The notes under the pieces were generated by a model, which was not told the DNA's origin, made no database searches, and saw only the letters and a program-made list of their open reading frames with translations. 64,000 nt of DNA from Scolanthus callimorphus. Its lineage: Eukaryota > Cnidaria > Anthozoa > Actiniaria > Edwardsiidae. The position numbers and the translations under genes were made by a program. The stretch spans positions 10,720,953 through 10,784,952 of the forward strand of contig CM066913.1 in assembly GCA_033964015.1 (NCBI GenBank), written 5' to 3'. Shown piece after piece: positions 47,301-56,972 of the stretch; the first letter of the stretch is position 1; each line of letters begins with the position of its first letter.

Positions 47301-50300
47301 CTGTCTTCCAAACTTCACATTGATCCAAATCAGGTAAGGATGTCATATTATAATGGCAAGGTCATTACATCTTATAACTAAAATATGAAATCCTGGTCTA
47401 AAAGATGGACATGCCTTGGGCAAGACATAATCAGGAAACGGCTAAACGTTGATATTTGACACAGGACAGGCATGGCCGAAGTCTTTAACCGGCCCTTGAC
47501 TGTTAAAGACTATGACTCAATGGCGACAAGAAAAGGCTGTAACAAAGGCATTAGCAACAGCCTATAATCTATAGGTACGGCCGTCCGTAACATATTTTAT
47601 CCATAACATGTTGTGTAACTATTTCTCTTTTCTAGATGAGAATTGACGGCTTTTTCGAGGAAGAAGGTCAGTAGTCTAACGGTAAAGGTCAAATATTCTT
47701 TACAAAATCTGACAATGTGTGGCCTGTATCTGTTCCGTAGGAAGTCCAGAGGGCGCTGTTCCTCTTGGTATGTCATCCGCGACAGCCAGGAACATGTCAA
47801 TCCTACAACACATCCCATTTGTGCTGCCTTTTAAGGACAGGGTTAAGGTGAGCACACTTATTGACACACAACATCACATTTCTTTTCTGGCAGGACTGGA
47901 AATTGCGACCAGCTGGTCGCCTTGGCGACCACAAATCAGGGCTAGGCGACTAAAACTTGGCGTCAGCTGGCGACCGAATATTTTGTTACTCTTTTCAAAC
48001 TTGATGTCACCTGGTGACCAAAAGTTATGTTCAGGCGACCAGTTGTTTGCAGTTGGTCGCCTCTTGGCGACTAAGAAAAAAGTTGATTTCCAGCGCTGTC
48101 TGATACATTGTATAGACGCATTGTATTGACACCTATGTTATCTTCCATGTTTTCAGCTTCTGCAGCGGATTATCAGTACGGATAGACTAGAAGCACAAGG
48201 AGACTTGCATAGCTTCATGATGGGACAATGTATCGATGTAACAATACAACGGAAATACTTATACCAGGACGCCTTCGACAACCTTAACGAGAATGCAGGT
48301 ATAAATATTGTACTCTAATCTGCTCTTACAATGGTACGGTTCCAAAGGGACCTAGATGATAGATGTACAGCTACTTCAAAAACGTGTGATCCCGCTTGCC
48401 ACCTTTATTGAAACACATGTAGTTTCAGGTCTGTTTACAAACTCGTGGAGTACCGAGTCAAGGGAAACTGATTTTCTAAGGGTGCAACAGTGTATATATT
48501 CTTAACTAATTTCTATGCTGTTCTACTTGCTCTGTGCCACAGCTCCAAACCTAAAGAGAAGAGTACGTGTTCGGCTGATCAATGAGCAAGGTCTCGAGGA
48601 AGCAGGTGTTGACGGTGGAGGGCTCTTCAGGTTAGTACCCGGCGAGCCGTCTCTCCAGTGGTTTTTTTTTTTCCGGATATTTGATAGTTTTGGTGCGCGG
48701 GATTCCTGTGTCTCCAGTGGGTTTTTTCGGATATTTGATAGTTTTGGCGCGCGGGATTCCTGTATCGCAGGGGGAGGCTAGTTAGTAGCCTTCTTGTTCC
48801 TATTTCTCTTTCCAGTTTGCCGCTGTTAGTGTCTTCATTACTGGATCCCCTCTCCCGCGCCGGTGTCCTGATGCATCTTGTGTTGTCTAATATAAATATA
48901 ATTTATAATCTGTTTCTATTTTTGTTTCCTACTACAGGGAGTTTCTTAACGAATTGTTAAAAGCTGGCTTTGATCAAAAAATCGGATTCTTTAACGCTAC
49001 TCATGAGCGACTACTGTACCCTAATCCTCAGGTACGTAAGTATTTCTCACCTTTTAATTAGACTGCTTGCAGCCCCTTCTTTGGCGAACGTCCGTAAATC
49101 GAGAATAAAGTCCTAGTCCTACATTGTAGTTTACTCTCCCTTTCCCTTTCTCTCGGTTTACGGACGTTCGCCACAAAAAAAGACTGCAAGCAGTCTACTT
49201 TGAATTATCGTAGTATTATTATAATGTTAGCTTTATAATGTTGTAATATATTGAAAACCCTTATGAAAACGACAAGGCCTCCTCTTTAAATATGTTATTT
49301 AATATTTTTTTTTTTATAATATTTATTTATATCTCAATGAGATAATAGTAAAGGAACGAGAAAGGCGTTTGTAATGTGATGTATAAACTTGTTTGTTTCG
49401 TTTTAATTGCAGGCGCGACTGTGCGCACCCAATTATCTGAAACATTTCAGGTTCTTAGGAAGAATGCTGGGAAAGGTAAGGCTCAGGCCAAACCATGCAG
49501 TTGAACATTGTTAAGCGCACACGTTGAACGCAGTTGTAACTATCAAACCTGTTTCTTTCATCATATATCAGAGATATATTAATGTGAATTGTGTTTCCCG
49601 CCAGGCTATCTATGAGAACATGTTGGTTGAGCTACCATTTGCAAGTTTCTTCCTTTGCAAACTACTTGGTAAACATGGTACAGATGTGGATATACATAAC
49701 CTCGAGTCACTGGACCCAGAGGTTTACAAGTAAGCCAAATGAGATATATGTTTACTTTCAACTCTCCATCAGGTTATATAGTACTTCTCCGCGCAATATA
49801 TTGTTGACAAGTTCACATCTACCAGAAACATATAACTCACTTATATGTTTCTGCATCTACCCAATATCTCAGCATATCTTCAGTCACGTTGTCTATTCTT
49901 GTTACACTAAGATCGATGTGATTTGGTAGGAACTGCATCAAATGTCTGATTCTTTTCTATTGGTATAGAAATTTGCTATTCTTAAAAACCTACCAAGGCA
50001 ATGTAGAAGACCTCGCGTTGAACTTCACGGCGGTGAACAACGACTTTGGAGAAAATCAGGTAGGCGTAAATTATGTAATGTTCTGGCTGATGATAAATGG
50101 GTGTGGGGCGAATGATAACATCAGAATACCTTAGCCGAGAAAGTACAGCATGTAGTGCAAACAAGCTTATTTCTTACTTTTCAAATTAGCCAATCAGAAC
50201 GATTTTTTATTACATCGCCAAGAACATACAGATTGCAATTGTTTGTCGAGCATAAAAATGTTTCCATCTCATCAGAAAATATTGTCTTAACACTGGGTCT

Positions 50301-52323
50301 GGCTCGTACGATGATTACATCTTGTTTTGCTTCCCTTAAAATTTGCGAAAATCTCTCGCTCGACCTACTGGGAACATTTCGTTTTGACAAACAATTCTTT
50401 GCGCATCGGGAGGTGAAGTCATCTAGAAGAACCTTCCTGTGGCTTATGATGCACAAAGGCGTTGATCGAGTTACCAATCCGTGTGTTTGTCAATATTTGC
50501 ACGGTGTAATTATTGACGTTCTCGGCACTGCTCTACTTGCTCTCAGGTAGTGGAGTTGCTTCCTGGTGGTAAAGACGTCCCAGTTACCGCTAGTAACCGA
50601 ATAACGTACATACACTTGGTAGCCGACTACAAGCTCAACAAACAGGTAAATACAAGAGCAGTTCCCCAGACTCGGCTTGGGGAAAGACTGAGAAGACTTT
50701 CTTTTTCAAATCCCGAAGGACAGACGTTTCCATGGCTTGGCGAGACAGGTGTATGACTCAAGAGAGGGGTTCTTTGGTGTAAACAACCCGGAATTTCGAT
50801 GCGAAACGTGTTTGCCAGACCTCTCAAGCCTACTCACAAACTGTCTCGCCAGGCAACCGAAAAAAAACCTCTTTTGACTATCGAGAAAGGCCCTACTGAC
50901 TTCAGGATGAGTCAGATCAAGTGACTAATCATGCAATGTGCTATCACAATAGTGCTTAACACATTTTTTTTTTCTCCCCGTGTGACAGCAACTGCATATC
51001 ACTTTATATATTTTACAATTATTTGAACAAACACACCATGCCCTACCACACACTACCCACAAATAGCAGAAAGGCTTATCTACGCTCTGTTTTGGCGGGG
51101 AACCCGAGAAAATTGAGCAGGAAAAGGTTTATGTTTATGCATAGAAAAGATGAACGCTCTTTTATTTATTTTCTCGCTCTGGCAGATACGCGCCCAGTGC
51201 GTTGCATTCCGTACAGGTCTGGCTAGTGTCATCAACCTCGACTGGCTGCGGATGTTTGATCACAATGAAATACAGGTAACTAATTACTCATGATGTATCA
51301 CATCAACCTCGACTGGCTGCGGATGTTTGATCACAATGAAATACAGGTAACTAATTACTCATGATGTATCACATCAACCTCGACTGGCTGCGGATGTTTG
51401 ATCACAATGAAATACAGGTAACTAATTACTCATGATGTATCACATCAACCTCGACTGGCTGCGGATGTTTGATCACAATGAAATACAGGTAACTAATTAC
51501 TCATGATGTATCACAGCAACCTCGACTGGCTGCGGATGTTTGATCACAATGAAATACAGGTAACTAATTACTCATGATGTATCACAGCATATAATAATCG
51601 TCCATCTGTTCGAATCTGATTCTGTTGCTTTGTGTTCAAGGTGCTCATCTCAGGAGCTCCAGTGCCGGTTGACCTTGAAGATTTAAAACGAAACACAAAC
51701 TACTCAGGTATGAAGCTATAACAATGTGATGATAGCAAGAGAAATGCATAACTTTCTTGATGGAGCTCGTTTATTCTCCCTTGTGTCGTATTTCTCAAAG
51801 GCATGCGATGCTCCATTTCAATCTCACTTCTATCTTTGGCCCCAAACACGTCGAAACACTCGATTAATGCCTAAAGTACATGTATGTGTTCCATTCGGTA
51901 GGTGGCTATAATAATGAGCATCCTTGTATCCAGTCATTTTGGCGCGTAGTGGAACAGTTTAACGACACCCAGAAACGACAGCTACTCAAGTTTGTTACAA
52001 GCTGCTCACGACCGCCTCTTCTCGGCTTCAAGGTATCTTGTTATTTGCTTTCGTTGTTGCCTTCCTCCTTTCATAGTATAGACGAGGATTGAAAATAGAC
52101 ACAAACATGTTCGCTGTCCCATCTATTTCTAATATACCGTTTCTGTAAAATGCAGGATCTGTACCCAGCATTTTGTGTGCACAGCGCTGGCAAAGAAGAC
52201 CGCCTCCCTACAGCCAGCACCTGCATGAACCTTCTCAAGCTACCAGAGTTCTCCACTGATGGCATGATGAAAGAACGGCTGCTTTATGCCGTGGAATCTG
52301 GAGCTGGGTTCGAGCTAAGCTAG
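38342..52323 (+). CDS. UBE3C: ubiquitin-protein ligase E3C (HECT type), complete
   Basis: Cytosolic/nuclear E3 that associates with the proteasome and extends ubiquitin chains. I can place 29 exons: 38342-38407, 38734-38787, 40724-40798, 41367-41510, 41907-42023, 42331-42464, 42611-42788, 42873-43105, 43249-43323, 43901-43965, 44818-44939, 45016-45101, 45723-45809, 46269-46429, 46904-47121, 47229-47333, 47636-47666, 47741-47847, 48157-48298, 48543-48630, 48938-49031, 49413-49475, 49605-49729, 49969-50059, 50547-50645, 51186-51275, 51641-51707, 51902-52032, 52156-52323. They sum to 3216 bases (1071 residues plus stop), close to vertebrate UBE3C (about 1083). Start MFAFDGQFKSRPIVSLGGAS and the IQ-like AIKIQAFIRAEHVR match the family. 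An acidic stretch (DDYDDDNDDSDSD) lies near residue 365. The HECT domain begins about residue 730 (RRVRVRLINEQGLEEAGVDG). The catalytic Cys is in ASTCMNLLKLP, 33 residues from the end, and the terminus GAGFELS favours UBE3C over UBE3B. Two splice junctions sit in tandem repeats. Confidence 0.96.
41677..41857. mobile_element. foldback MITE in UBE3C intron 4
   Basis: TAATTATTATAAGTAATACC, then CACTGAGCGAAATTAGGCAT and TAAATTTCC, are repeated inverted at the right (GGAAATTTAATCCCTAATTT, CCTTGGTGCC, ATTACTTATAATTA). The interior carries CCGCTCGGGCTGCGCCC. About 180 bp, non-coding. Confidence 0.75.
43490..43765. repeat. TE-like sequence in UBE3C intron 9
   Basis: AATTAGTCACCAAAGGTGAC with GTAAATATCGGGCAATAG is partly mirrored by GCCGATATTTACGGAAC and AATTGTTTTAG. 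A further ATAATCACCTCTAGGTGACT palindrome follows near 43690. It is an irregular foldback sequence without coding capacity. Confidence 0.45.
45394..45722. repeat. 49-bp tandem array that repeats the UBE3C exon-13 splice acceptor
   Basis: The unit reads GTTGCTGTATACACTGTATT, then GTCACACCTTATCTATTGTC, then TGTTTTTAG. The polypyrimidine tract, the AG and the first 15 bases of exon 13 are all inside the unit. AG/GTTGCTGTATACACT occurs with exon-like starts at 45429, 45478, 45527, 45576, 45625, 45674 and 45723. Only the last continues into the coding exon (LLYTLALNTLFIRQLW). Because 49 is not a multiple of three, use of most upstream acceptors would shift the frame. Confidence 0.92.
45825..45993. 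mobile_element. MITE with GCAGAGCTGGAAATTA ends in UBE3C intron 13
   Basis: The left end GCAGAGCTGGAAATTA and the right end TTATTTCCAGCTCTGC are inverted repeats. Inside, GGACATTGTCCGATCAAAAT and GACAAATGTCCGATCAAG repeat a GTCCGATCAA motif. CAGAGCTGGAAAT-type ends resemble hAT MITEs. The element starts 15 bases after the exon-13 donor. Confidence 0.72.
47894..48096. mobile_element. MITE with CTGGAAATTGCGACC ends in UBE3C intron 18
   Basis: The left end CTGGAAATTGCGACCAGCTG and the right end (GTTGATTTCCAG) are imperfect inverted repeats. Internally, GGTCGCC, GGCGACC and GGCGACT occur many times in both orientations. The ends resemble those of the element at 45825 (CTGGAAAT), so the two may share a family. 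Confidence 0.65.
48652..48775. repeat. two-copy tandem duplication in a UBE3C intron
   Basis: A segment of about 60 bp with CGGATATTTGATAGTTTTGG and GCGCGGGATTCCTGT occurs twice head to tail, just after the donor of the first HECT-domain exon (48630). Confidence 0.85.
49059..49197. mobile_element. foldback MITE in a UBE3C HECT-domain intron
   Basis: TAGACTGCTTGCAG with CTTTGGCGAACGTCCGTAAA and TCGAGA is mirrored by TCTCGGTTTACGGACGTTCG and GACTGCAAGCAGTCTA. About 139 bp. The ends are themselves near-palindromic (GACTGCTTGCAG). No coding capacity. Confidence 0.78.
51231..51590. repeat. 71-bp tandem array that repeats the end of UBE3C exon 26 and its donor
   Basis: Five copies of a unit made of the last 45 bases of exon 26 (ATCAACCTCGACTGGCTGCG, then GATGTTTGATCACAATGAAA, TACAG), the donor GTAACTAATTACTCATGATG and a few further bases. 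Donor GT dinucleotides stand at 51276, 51347, 51418, 51489 and 51560. Only the first copy is attached to the exon's acceptor (51185) and upstream coding. Read-through past the first donor meets an in-frame TGA (GTA ACT AAT TAC TCA TGA), so the first donor must be used for full-length protein. Confidence 0.94.
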
Positions 52324-53172
52324 TAAGGAAGGCACCGCATCAACTGAAATAGACCACATTGACTACGGTGAAGGGAAGCTTGACTACCACGGCATGCCGA
52401 GATGGCATGAGAGAGCATGCGTACTATTTTGTAGCATGACATGGTACATGTTATAGATATTAATCGCTTCAGGAACAACTTGAATAACAAGCTGTTGGTA
52501 ACTTTGGTAACATTCGCTGATGATTCTAAATAATTTAATTGCTAGCAAAGCTCCCTGCTCGTGGACCATTGAATAGAATAATAATGATGTAAATTTGAGT
52601 TAAATTATTATTAATAACTACAGATATTTTAACATAAATTAAAGTCTTATGTTCAGTGTACAACATGTGTAGGCTTCAGGATTTTGTTTGTAGAGAAGCC
52701 AGATTGGCTGGTCCATTGCACGGTCTTCCGTAAACCTAAACCACAAGTGAAACATAAAAATATGCACTGAAATAAAATAAAATCATACTGCTCGTGATTG
52801 TGTATGTTTACTATGTAATTACCCCTCGTATTGACTTATCTATCAGTATGGATAGGTGCTTTTGGACTGACACATTACTGTGTACTACGTCAACCGGGCC
52901 ATTTAGTAAGAAGTTAGCCAATCAGAAAGCGAGTCTCGACTTTCTTGAGATCTGAGACATGGAAATATTCACTTTTCTCGTAAAAATTGTGGAAATTATG
53001 GGCAGAAATAACTTCAAAACACTTATTACTCATCGTCAGATGTATCGCAGGTATTAAATTTGCTTAAAATGGTTTGAATCTCTAAGTGAAAAACTTTTTA
53101 CGGGATGGCCCGGTTGACGTAGTCGCACAGAGTTTAGCCTGCAAACATCATTCTGGCTTTGCTACTGATGAG
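52324..53172. other. UBE3C 3' flank, no further gene seen
   Basis: AT-rich sequence that should include the UBE3C 3' untranslated region. An AATAAAATAAAATC tract near 52770 is a candidate polyadenylation region. CGTCAACCGGGCCATTTAGT (about 52890) and GGATGGCCCGGTTGACG (about 53104) are an inverted pair about 220 bases apart, suggesting a small MITE directly upstream of the integrase-bearing element. Confidence 0.5.
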
Positions 53173-53249
53173 TACGGTGGCCCGTACGGTGGCCCTGAAG
53201 GGCCATCTACTTTTTCGTAAATCCTCAGTTATTTTTATCAAACTTTGTT

Positions 53250-53650
53250 GTATATTTTTTTCAAACTTCGACTTTTTTTTTCAAACTTCGACTTTTTTTC
53301 AAACTTCGACTTTGTTTTTCAAACTTCGACTTTTTTTCAAACTTCGACTTTTTTTTTGCAAACTTCGACTTTTTTTTTCAAACTTCGACTTTTTTTTCAA
53401 ACTTCGACTTTTTTTCAAACTTCGACTTTTTTTGCAAACTTCGACTTTTTTTTGCAAACTTCGACTTTTTTTCAAACTTCGACTTTTTTTCAAACTTCGA
53501 CTTTTTTTTGCAAACTTCGACTTTTTTTTTTCAAACTTCGACTTTTTTTTCAAACTTCGACTTTTTTTCAAACTACGACTTTTTTTTCAAACATCGACTT
53601 TTTTTTCAAACTTCGACTTTTTTTTTCAAACTACGACTTTTTTTTAAACT
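53250..53650 (+). repeat. array of more than 20 CAAACTTCGACTTTTTTT repeats
   Basis: Units of 16-19 bp, TTTTTTTCAAACTTCGAC with a few TTTGCAAACTTCGAC and CAAACTACGAC variants, all in the same orientation. It lies immediately inside the left end of the transposon and ends 45 bases before the integrase ATG. T-run length polymorphism accounts for the size differences. There is no matching array at the right end. It could hold transposase-binding sites or promoter function; both are inference. Confidence 0.93.
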
Positions 53651-53695
53651 TCGCGATCACGTGTTTCCACCAAACCCAGATCACATGTTCGCAAC

Positions 53696-54616
53696 ATGGC
53701 GGCCATGATTCCGGCTGCAAGTGGTATACAGAGAAATGCCCAAGGGATGCCAAGAAATGAGCTCATTGCCCGATACTTTAATAGTGGTTTTAGTGCAGGT
53801 GAGATTCTCGCCTTTGTAAACGATTTTCATGGAATATGTCTTTCCTTGAGGCAGCTAAAGCGAATTTTACGTGAGCTGAACCTTCGACGACGTAGAGATT
53901 ACAGTGATCTTCAGGTCGTAGCTGAAACAATCGAGCGAGAGTTGAGAGGAAGTGGAAGTCTCATTGGCTATAGGGCCATGCACCAACGGTTGATTACGCA
54001 GCATGGCCTTGTCGTTACAAGAGAAGATGTAAGAAAACTTCTAAGCGCATTAGATCCTGCCGGCGTGGAACTACGGTCAAGGCATCGTTTGAGACGGCGT
54101 ACATACAGGGCAAAAGGTCCGAACTTCATATGGCACGTCGATGGTTATGACAAAATCAAACCCTTTGGATTTTGCATACACGGATGTATTGATGGTTATA
54201 GCCGGCGTGTGTTATGGTTAGAAGTTGCTTGTTCAAACAATGACCCGAAAATTATTGGTAGGTATTTTCTAGATTATGTCAAAGTGATAGGAGGAACACC
54301 TAGAATAGTTCGTAGCGATAGAGGAACCGAAAATGGCAGCATTGAGACCATGCAAAAGTTTTTTCGTGACAAGAGCACAGATGATTTTGCAGGAAGAAAG
54401 AGCTTCATTTATGGACGATCAACCTCAAATCAAAGAATCGAAGCATGGTGGGGAATTCTACGAAAAGGGAGCAGCGAGTGGTGGATAAGTCATTTCAAGG
54501 ACTTGAGAGACAGCGGATTATTTCAAGATGATAATGTTATTCACAGGGAGTGTCTCAGGTATGCCTATATGGAGGTACTTAGGAATGAATTAAACACTGT
54601 TGTTGCCTTCTCGTAA
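53696..54616 (+). CDS. integrase-core (DDE) protein of a DNA transposon
   Basis: 306-residue frame starting MAAMIPAASG. An N-terminal helix-turn-helix-like region (residues about 20-65, with LSLRQLKRILRELNLRRRR) precedes a winged helical stretch. The RNase-H-fold catalytic core follows: Asp149 in WHVDGYD, Asp208 in VRSDRGTE and Glu249 in RIEAWWG, the expected D, D, E triad of an integrase/transposase. SRRVLWLEV follows the first Asp, as in rve-type integrases. The protein is of the intronless integrase-core type common in cnidarian and fish genomes. The frame ends VVAFS* at 54616. The next 100 codons in another frame continue the family-like C-terminus, so this copy is likely damaged at its 3' end. 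Confidence 0.85.
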   Translation: MAAMIPAASGIQRNAQGMPRNELIARYFNSGFSAGEILAFVNDFHGICLSLRQLKRILRELNLRRRRDYSDLQVVAETIERELRGSGSLIGYRAMHQRLITQHGLVVTREDVRKLLSALDPAGVELRSRHRLRRRTYRAKGPNFIWHVDGYDKIKPFGFCIHGCIDGYSRRVLWLEVACSNNDPKIIGRYFLDYVKVIGGTPRIVRSDRGTENGSIETMQKFFRDKSTDDFAGRKSFIYGRSTSNQRIEAWWGILRKGSSEWWISHFKDLRDSGLFQDDNVIHRECLRYAYMEVLRNELNTVVAFS

Positions 54617-54618
54617 CT

Positions 54619-54918
54619 GTGAGGCCTTCTCGTAACTCAGAATCACCTTCAGGTAGACCAGACCTTAACTACTTCTTGCCACATGTTCATTCAAGTGGCG
54701 TCAGCGATTACGCTATTACTATCGAGCAAGAGGACATTGCCACTGTGGAGGACATGGGCATGTGCATGCCTAGAGATGAGTTGTTACCAAGTTGCTCTGA
54801 AGAATTTAGAGAACTAGCTCAGATGATCATGGATGATGAAGGTTTACAAATGCCAAATGACCCAAATGAAGCCAAATCCCTTTATATAATTTTGCTTTTT
54901 CACATTGAGCAACTTTAA
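54619..54918 (+). pseudogene. out-of-frame C-terminal part of the integrase-like gene
   Basis: The frame reads RPSRNSESPSGRPDLNYFLP, followed by an acidic tail (CSEEFRELAQMIMDDEGLQM). RPSRN..SPSGRPD..YF is, to my knowledge, the usual continuation of this integrase family after its core. No stop-free link exists to the upstream frame. A 19-bp tandem duplication (GCCTTCTCGTAACTGTGAG, then GCCTTCTCGTAACT again) lies exactly at the break, 54605-54637. Confidence 0.65.
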
Positions 54919-55110
54919 GCAATGAACTAATGAACCGTCAGTGTCATGAAAAAGTGTATATACCATTATTTGGCGAGATTGGGAGTGCCAGCTTCTTTTT
55001 CAAGCATATTTTTTTGGGGGGGGGGGGGGGGGGGGTGCTGGTCAAAATTGTATTTGCTTTTTTTTAGCATCTGACATGTGACATCAGACATCCCCTGTGG
55101 GCCACCGTAC

Positions 55111-55565
55111 CCGAGCCTACAACGCCAACAGGCTCCGTGATCACTTGGTTGCTTTTATGGCATCAAATGAGAGCTTTGTCAATAAATTACACCCTCTATA
55201 GCTCGAGGATATTTGATGAAGCAGTATTGACTGGTTAATCTTTCCATTCGATCTTTCTTCCTTGTACTTCAACTTTCGGAGATTAATTTGGTTTACGCAG
55301 GCCTGAAGTGGGAGGATACTATACACTTATTTACCACTCGCGAGGGACATGGTTAGTTTTATTTTCCCGTGAACTCGATATTTCCCGCGACGAAGTAACT
55401 TAGGTAACTTATTCAGCAATTTCGAAGAAAGAAACTTGCAAACTCGAAATGGGTAGTGGCATTTAAAAATTAATTTGCTCTTGGTGCTATATAATAATTC
55501 GAATTATATACCCTTTATTGTAGTGTCACGCGGGAAAATTGGAGAAAAAGATATCCCTTAAAATA
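55111..55565. other. short intergenic stretch
   Basis: No coding similarity. AT-rich with no distinct repeat. Confidence 0.45.
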
Positions 55566-55999
55566 TACCGTAAAATTCCGAAAATAAGCCCCCCTCTTGT
55601 GAGAAGCAAAACGCCCTCCAATAATAAGCCACCCTCCCCCGATTATAAGCCCCCGAGGTCATATTCTCGGAAACTTGTGACTATTTGACAGCAAATTTGA
55701 CTTTGTATCCGTACAGCTGAAACCGTTGTATCGCGACCGCGTCTTAAAACTTTCAAAAGCACTTGTTGCATTACTTTCTACGGAGTAAGATTAAAAAACA
55801 TGAAAATGAAAAATAAACTTTTGATTGACGGAAAGTAATGCACCATTGTTTTGAGAGTTTTAAAAGAGGCGGTCGCTCTCAAGAAAGTCTGGGTTGTTCA
55901 GATGCAAAAAGACATCCAATAATAAGTCCCCCCCCCCCCCAAAAAAAAAGGCATTTGACAAATATAAGCCCCGGGGCTTATTTTCGGAATTTTACGGTA
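55566..55999. mobile_element. 434-bp MITE with perfect TIRs
   Basis: Both ends read TACCGTAAAATTCCGAAAAT followed by AAGCCCC when oriented inwards. Further AATAAGCC motifs recur inside (ATAATAAGCCACCCTCC, ATTATAAGCCCCC). A second inverted pair lies deeper: CAAAAGCACTTGTTGCATTA then CTTTC, against GAAAGTAATGCACCATTGTT. TA-type termini suggest a Tc1/mariner or similar origin. No coding capacity. Confidence 0.85.
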
Positions 56000-56189
56000 T
56001 TAAACTGAGGCCAAGGTATTAGATGTTAGAAATTCTGATCATCTGAACGACGAACAATTCAATGGTTATTGTATTTTATTTTTAAGTGCCAATAAACATA
56101 TATTATCAATGCAAAGCAGCAAGTTAACATCATTGTATCATGGATACCATCTAATACAATCTCTTTCCAGAGCCTCCTCGATCGTGCTG

Positions 56190-56690
56190 ATTGTCGGAGG
56201 CTCTGGACGCAGACGAAATAGATTGGAGCTTGCGCAGTACTTGGAAATCCCAGAATCTAGGATTTTCAAGTACTGTACATGTCCTGTATTTTCCATATAG
56301 CTGTTCCAATAAAGGTTGTCGGCCTCAAGCCTACACACCCAGACCGAAAGGTAGTTTGGATAGACACAAAACCTCCTATTGTGATGGAATTGACAGCGTT
56401 GCGAGGTCTAAAATAAATATTAGACATTCGCAGTTTTAAATAAAGCTCAAAATTTCTTGAATTTAGCGGAAAACCTATCAAATTAAAATGTTTTCCTGTT
56501 TTGTGTCTACCCAAACTGCCTTCGTTCTGGGCGCGTAGGCTTGAGGCAGACAACCTTTCTTGAAATTGCTATATGTGGCAACAACATTTGCCGGTTAGTC
56601 GATTCCAAACGACGGCCGTCCATATCAGCCAAAGAGAATCGTCTGCCTCCAGAACCAACGACAAACAACAAACAGCGGAGTCGGCTCTGG
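56190..56690. mobile_element. foldback element around CCTCAAGCCTAC
   Basis: 56290-56375 (CATATAGCTGTTCCAATAAA, GGTTGTCGGCCTCAAGCCTA, GGATAGACACAAAAC) is mirrored by 56497-56575 (GTTTTGTGTCTACCCAAACT, GTAGGCTTGAGGCAGACAAC, GCTATATG). Weaker symmetry (CTCTGGACGCAGACGA against its complement) continues outward to about 56190 and 56690. Non-coding. Confidence 0.75.
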
Positions 56691-56811
56691 GAATGATCTG
56701 ATTTAGCTTCACATACAGTAAATCAACAGCATAAAACGAAAAAAAAAATCAAAATGCACAGCAGCATTTAACGTCTCTGAAAACTTGAATTTTTTTCTTA
56801 ACGATAACAAT

Positions 56812-56972
56812 AGATTTAGTGGCTTTCTTTAACCCGTAAAACAAAGTGTGGTGGTTAATAAGGAGTAAGTATTCGAGAAAAAACAGAGGAGAGAAAAAGG
56901 GATTAAAGTGTAATAAAGTAAATATGTAAAAAAAGTTTATATTGCGGGTTAAAGAAAACCACTCTAAAATCG
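56812..56972. repeat. small foldback repeat with GGGTTAAAG arms
   Basis: GATTTAGTGGCTTTCTTTAA then CCCG is mirrored by CGGGTTAAAGAAAACCACTC then TAAAATC. A MITE remnant in AT-rich DNA. Confidence 0.65.

Larger units (their letters stand above)
53173..55110 (+). mobile_element. 1.9-kb DNA transposon with GTACGGTGGCCC inverted termini and an integrase-like gene
   Basis: GTACGGTGGCCC at 53172-53195 (two adjacent copies) is matched inverted by GGGCCACCGTAC at 55099-55110. Between them are an array of about 17-bp repeats (53250-53650), an integrase-like DDE gene (53696-54616), its out-of-frame C-terminal part (to 54918) and a 20-base G run. A target duplication is not clear, because the left end is doubled. 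The termini do not match the TGT-type ends of LTR-like or Ginger elements that I know, so the family is undetermined. Confidence 0.7.

Noticed and set aside
53159..53760. Plus and minus frames of repeated QTSTFFSNFDFF or KKSRSLKKSRSL over the T-rich array
   Set aside because: They are translations of the about 17-bp repeat of variable length; frame changes between units, and no protein is supported.
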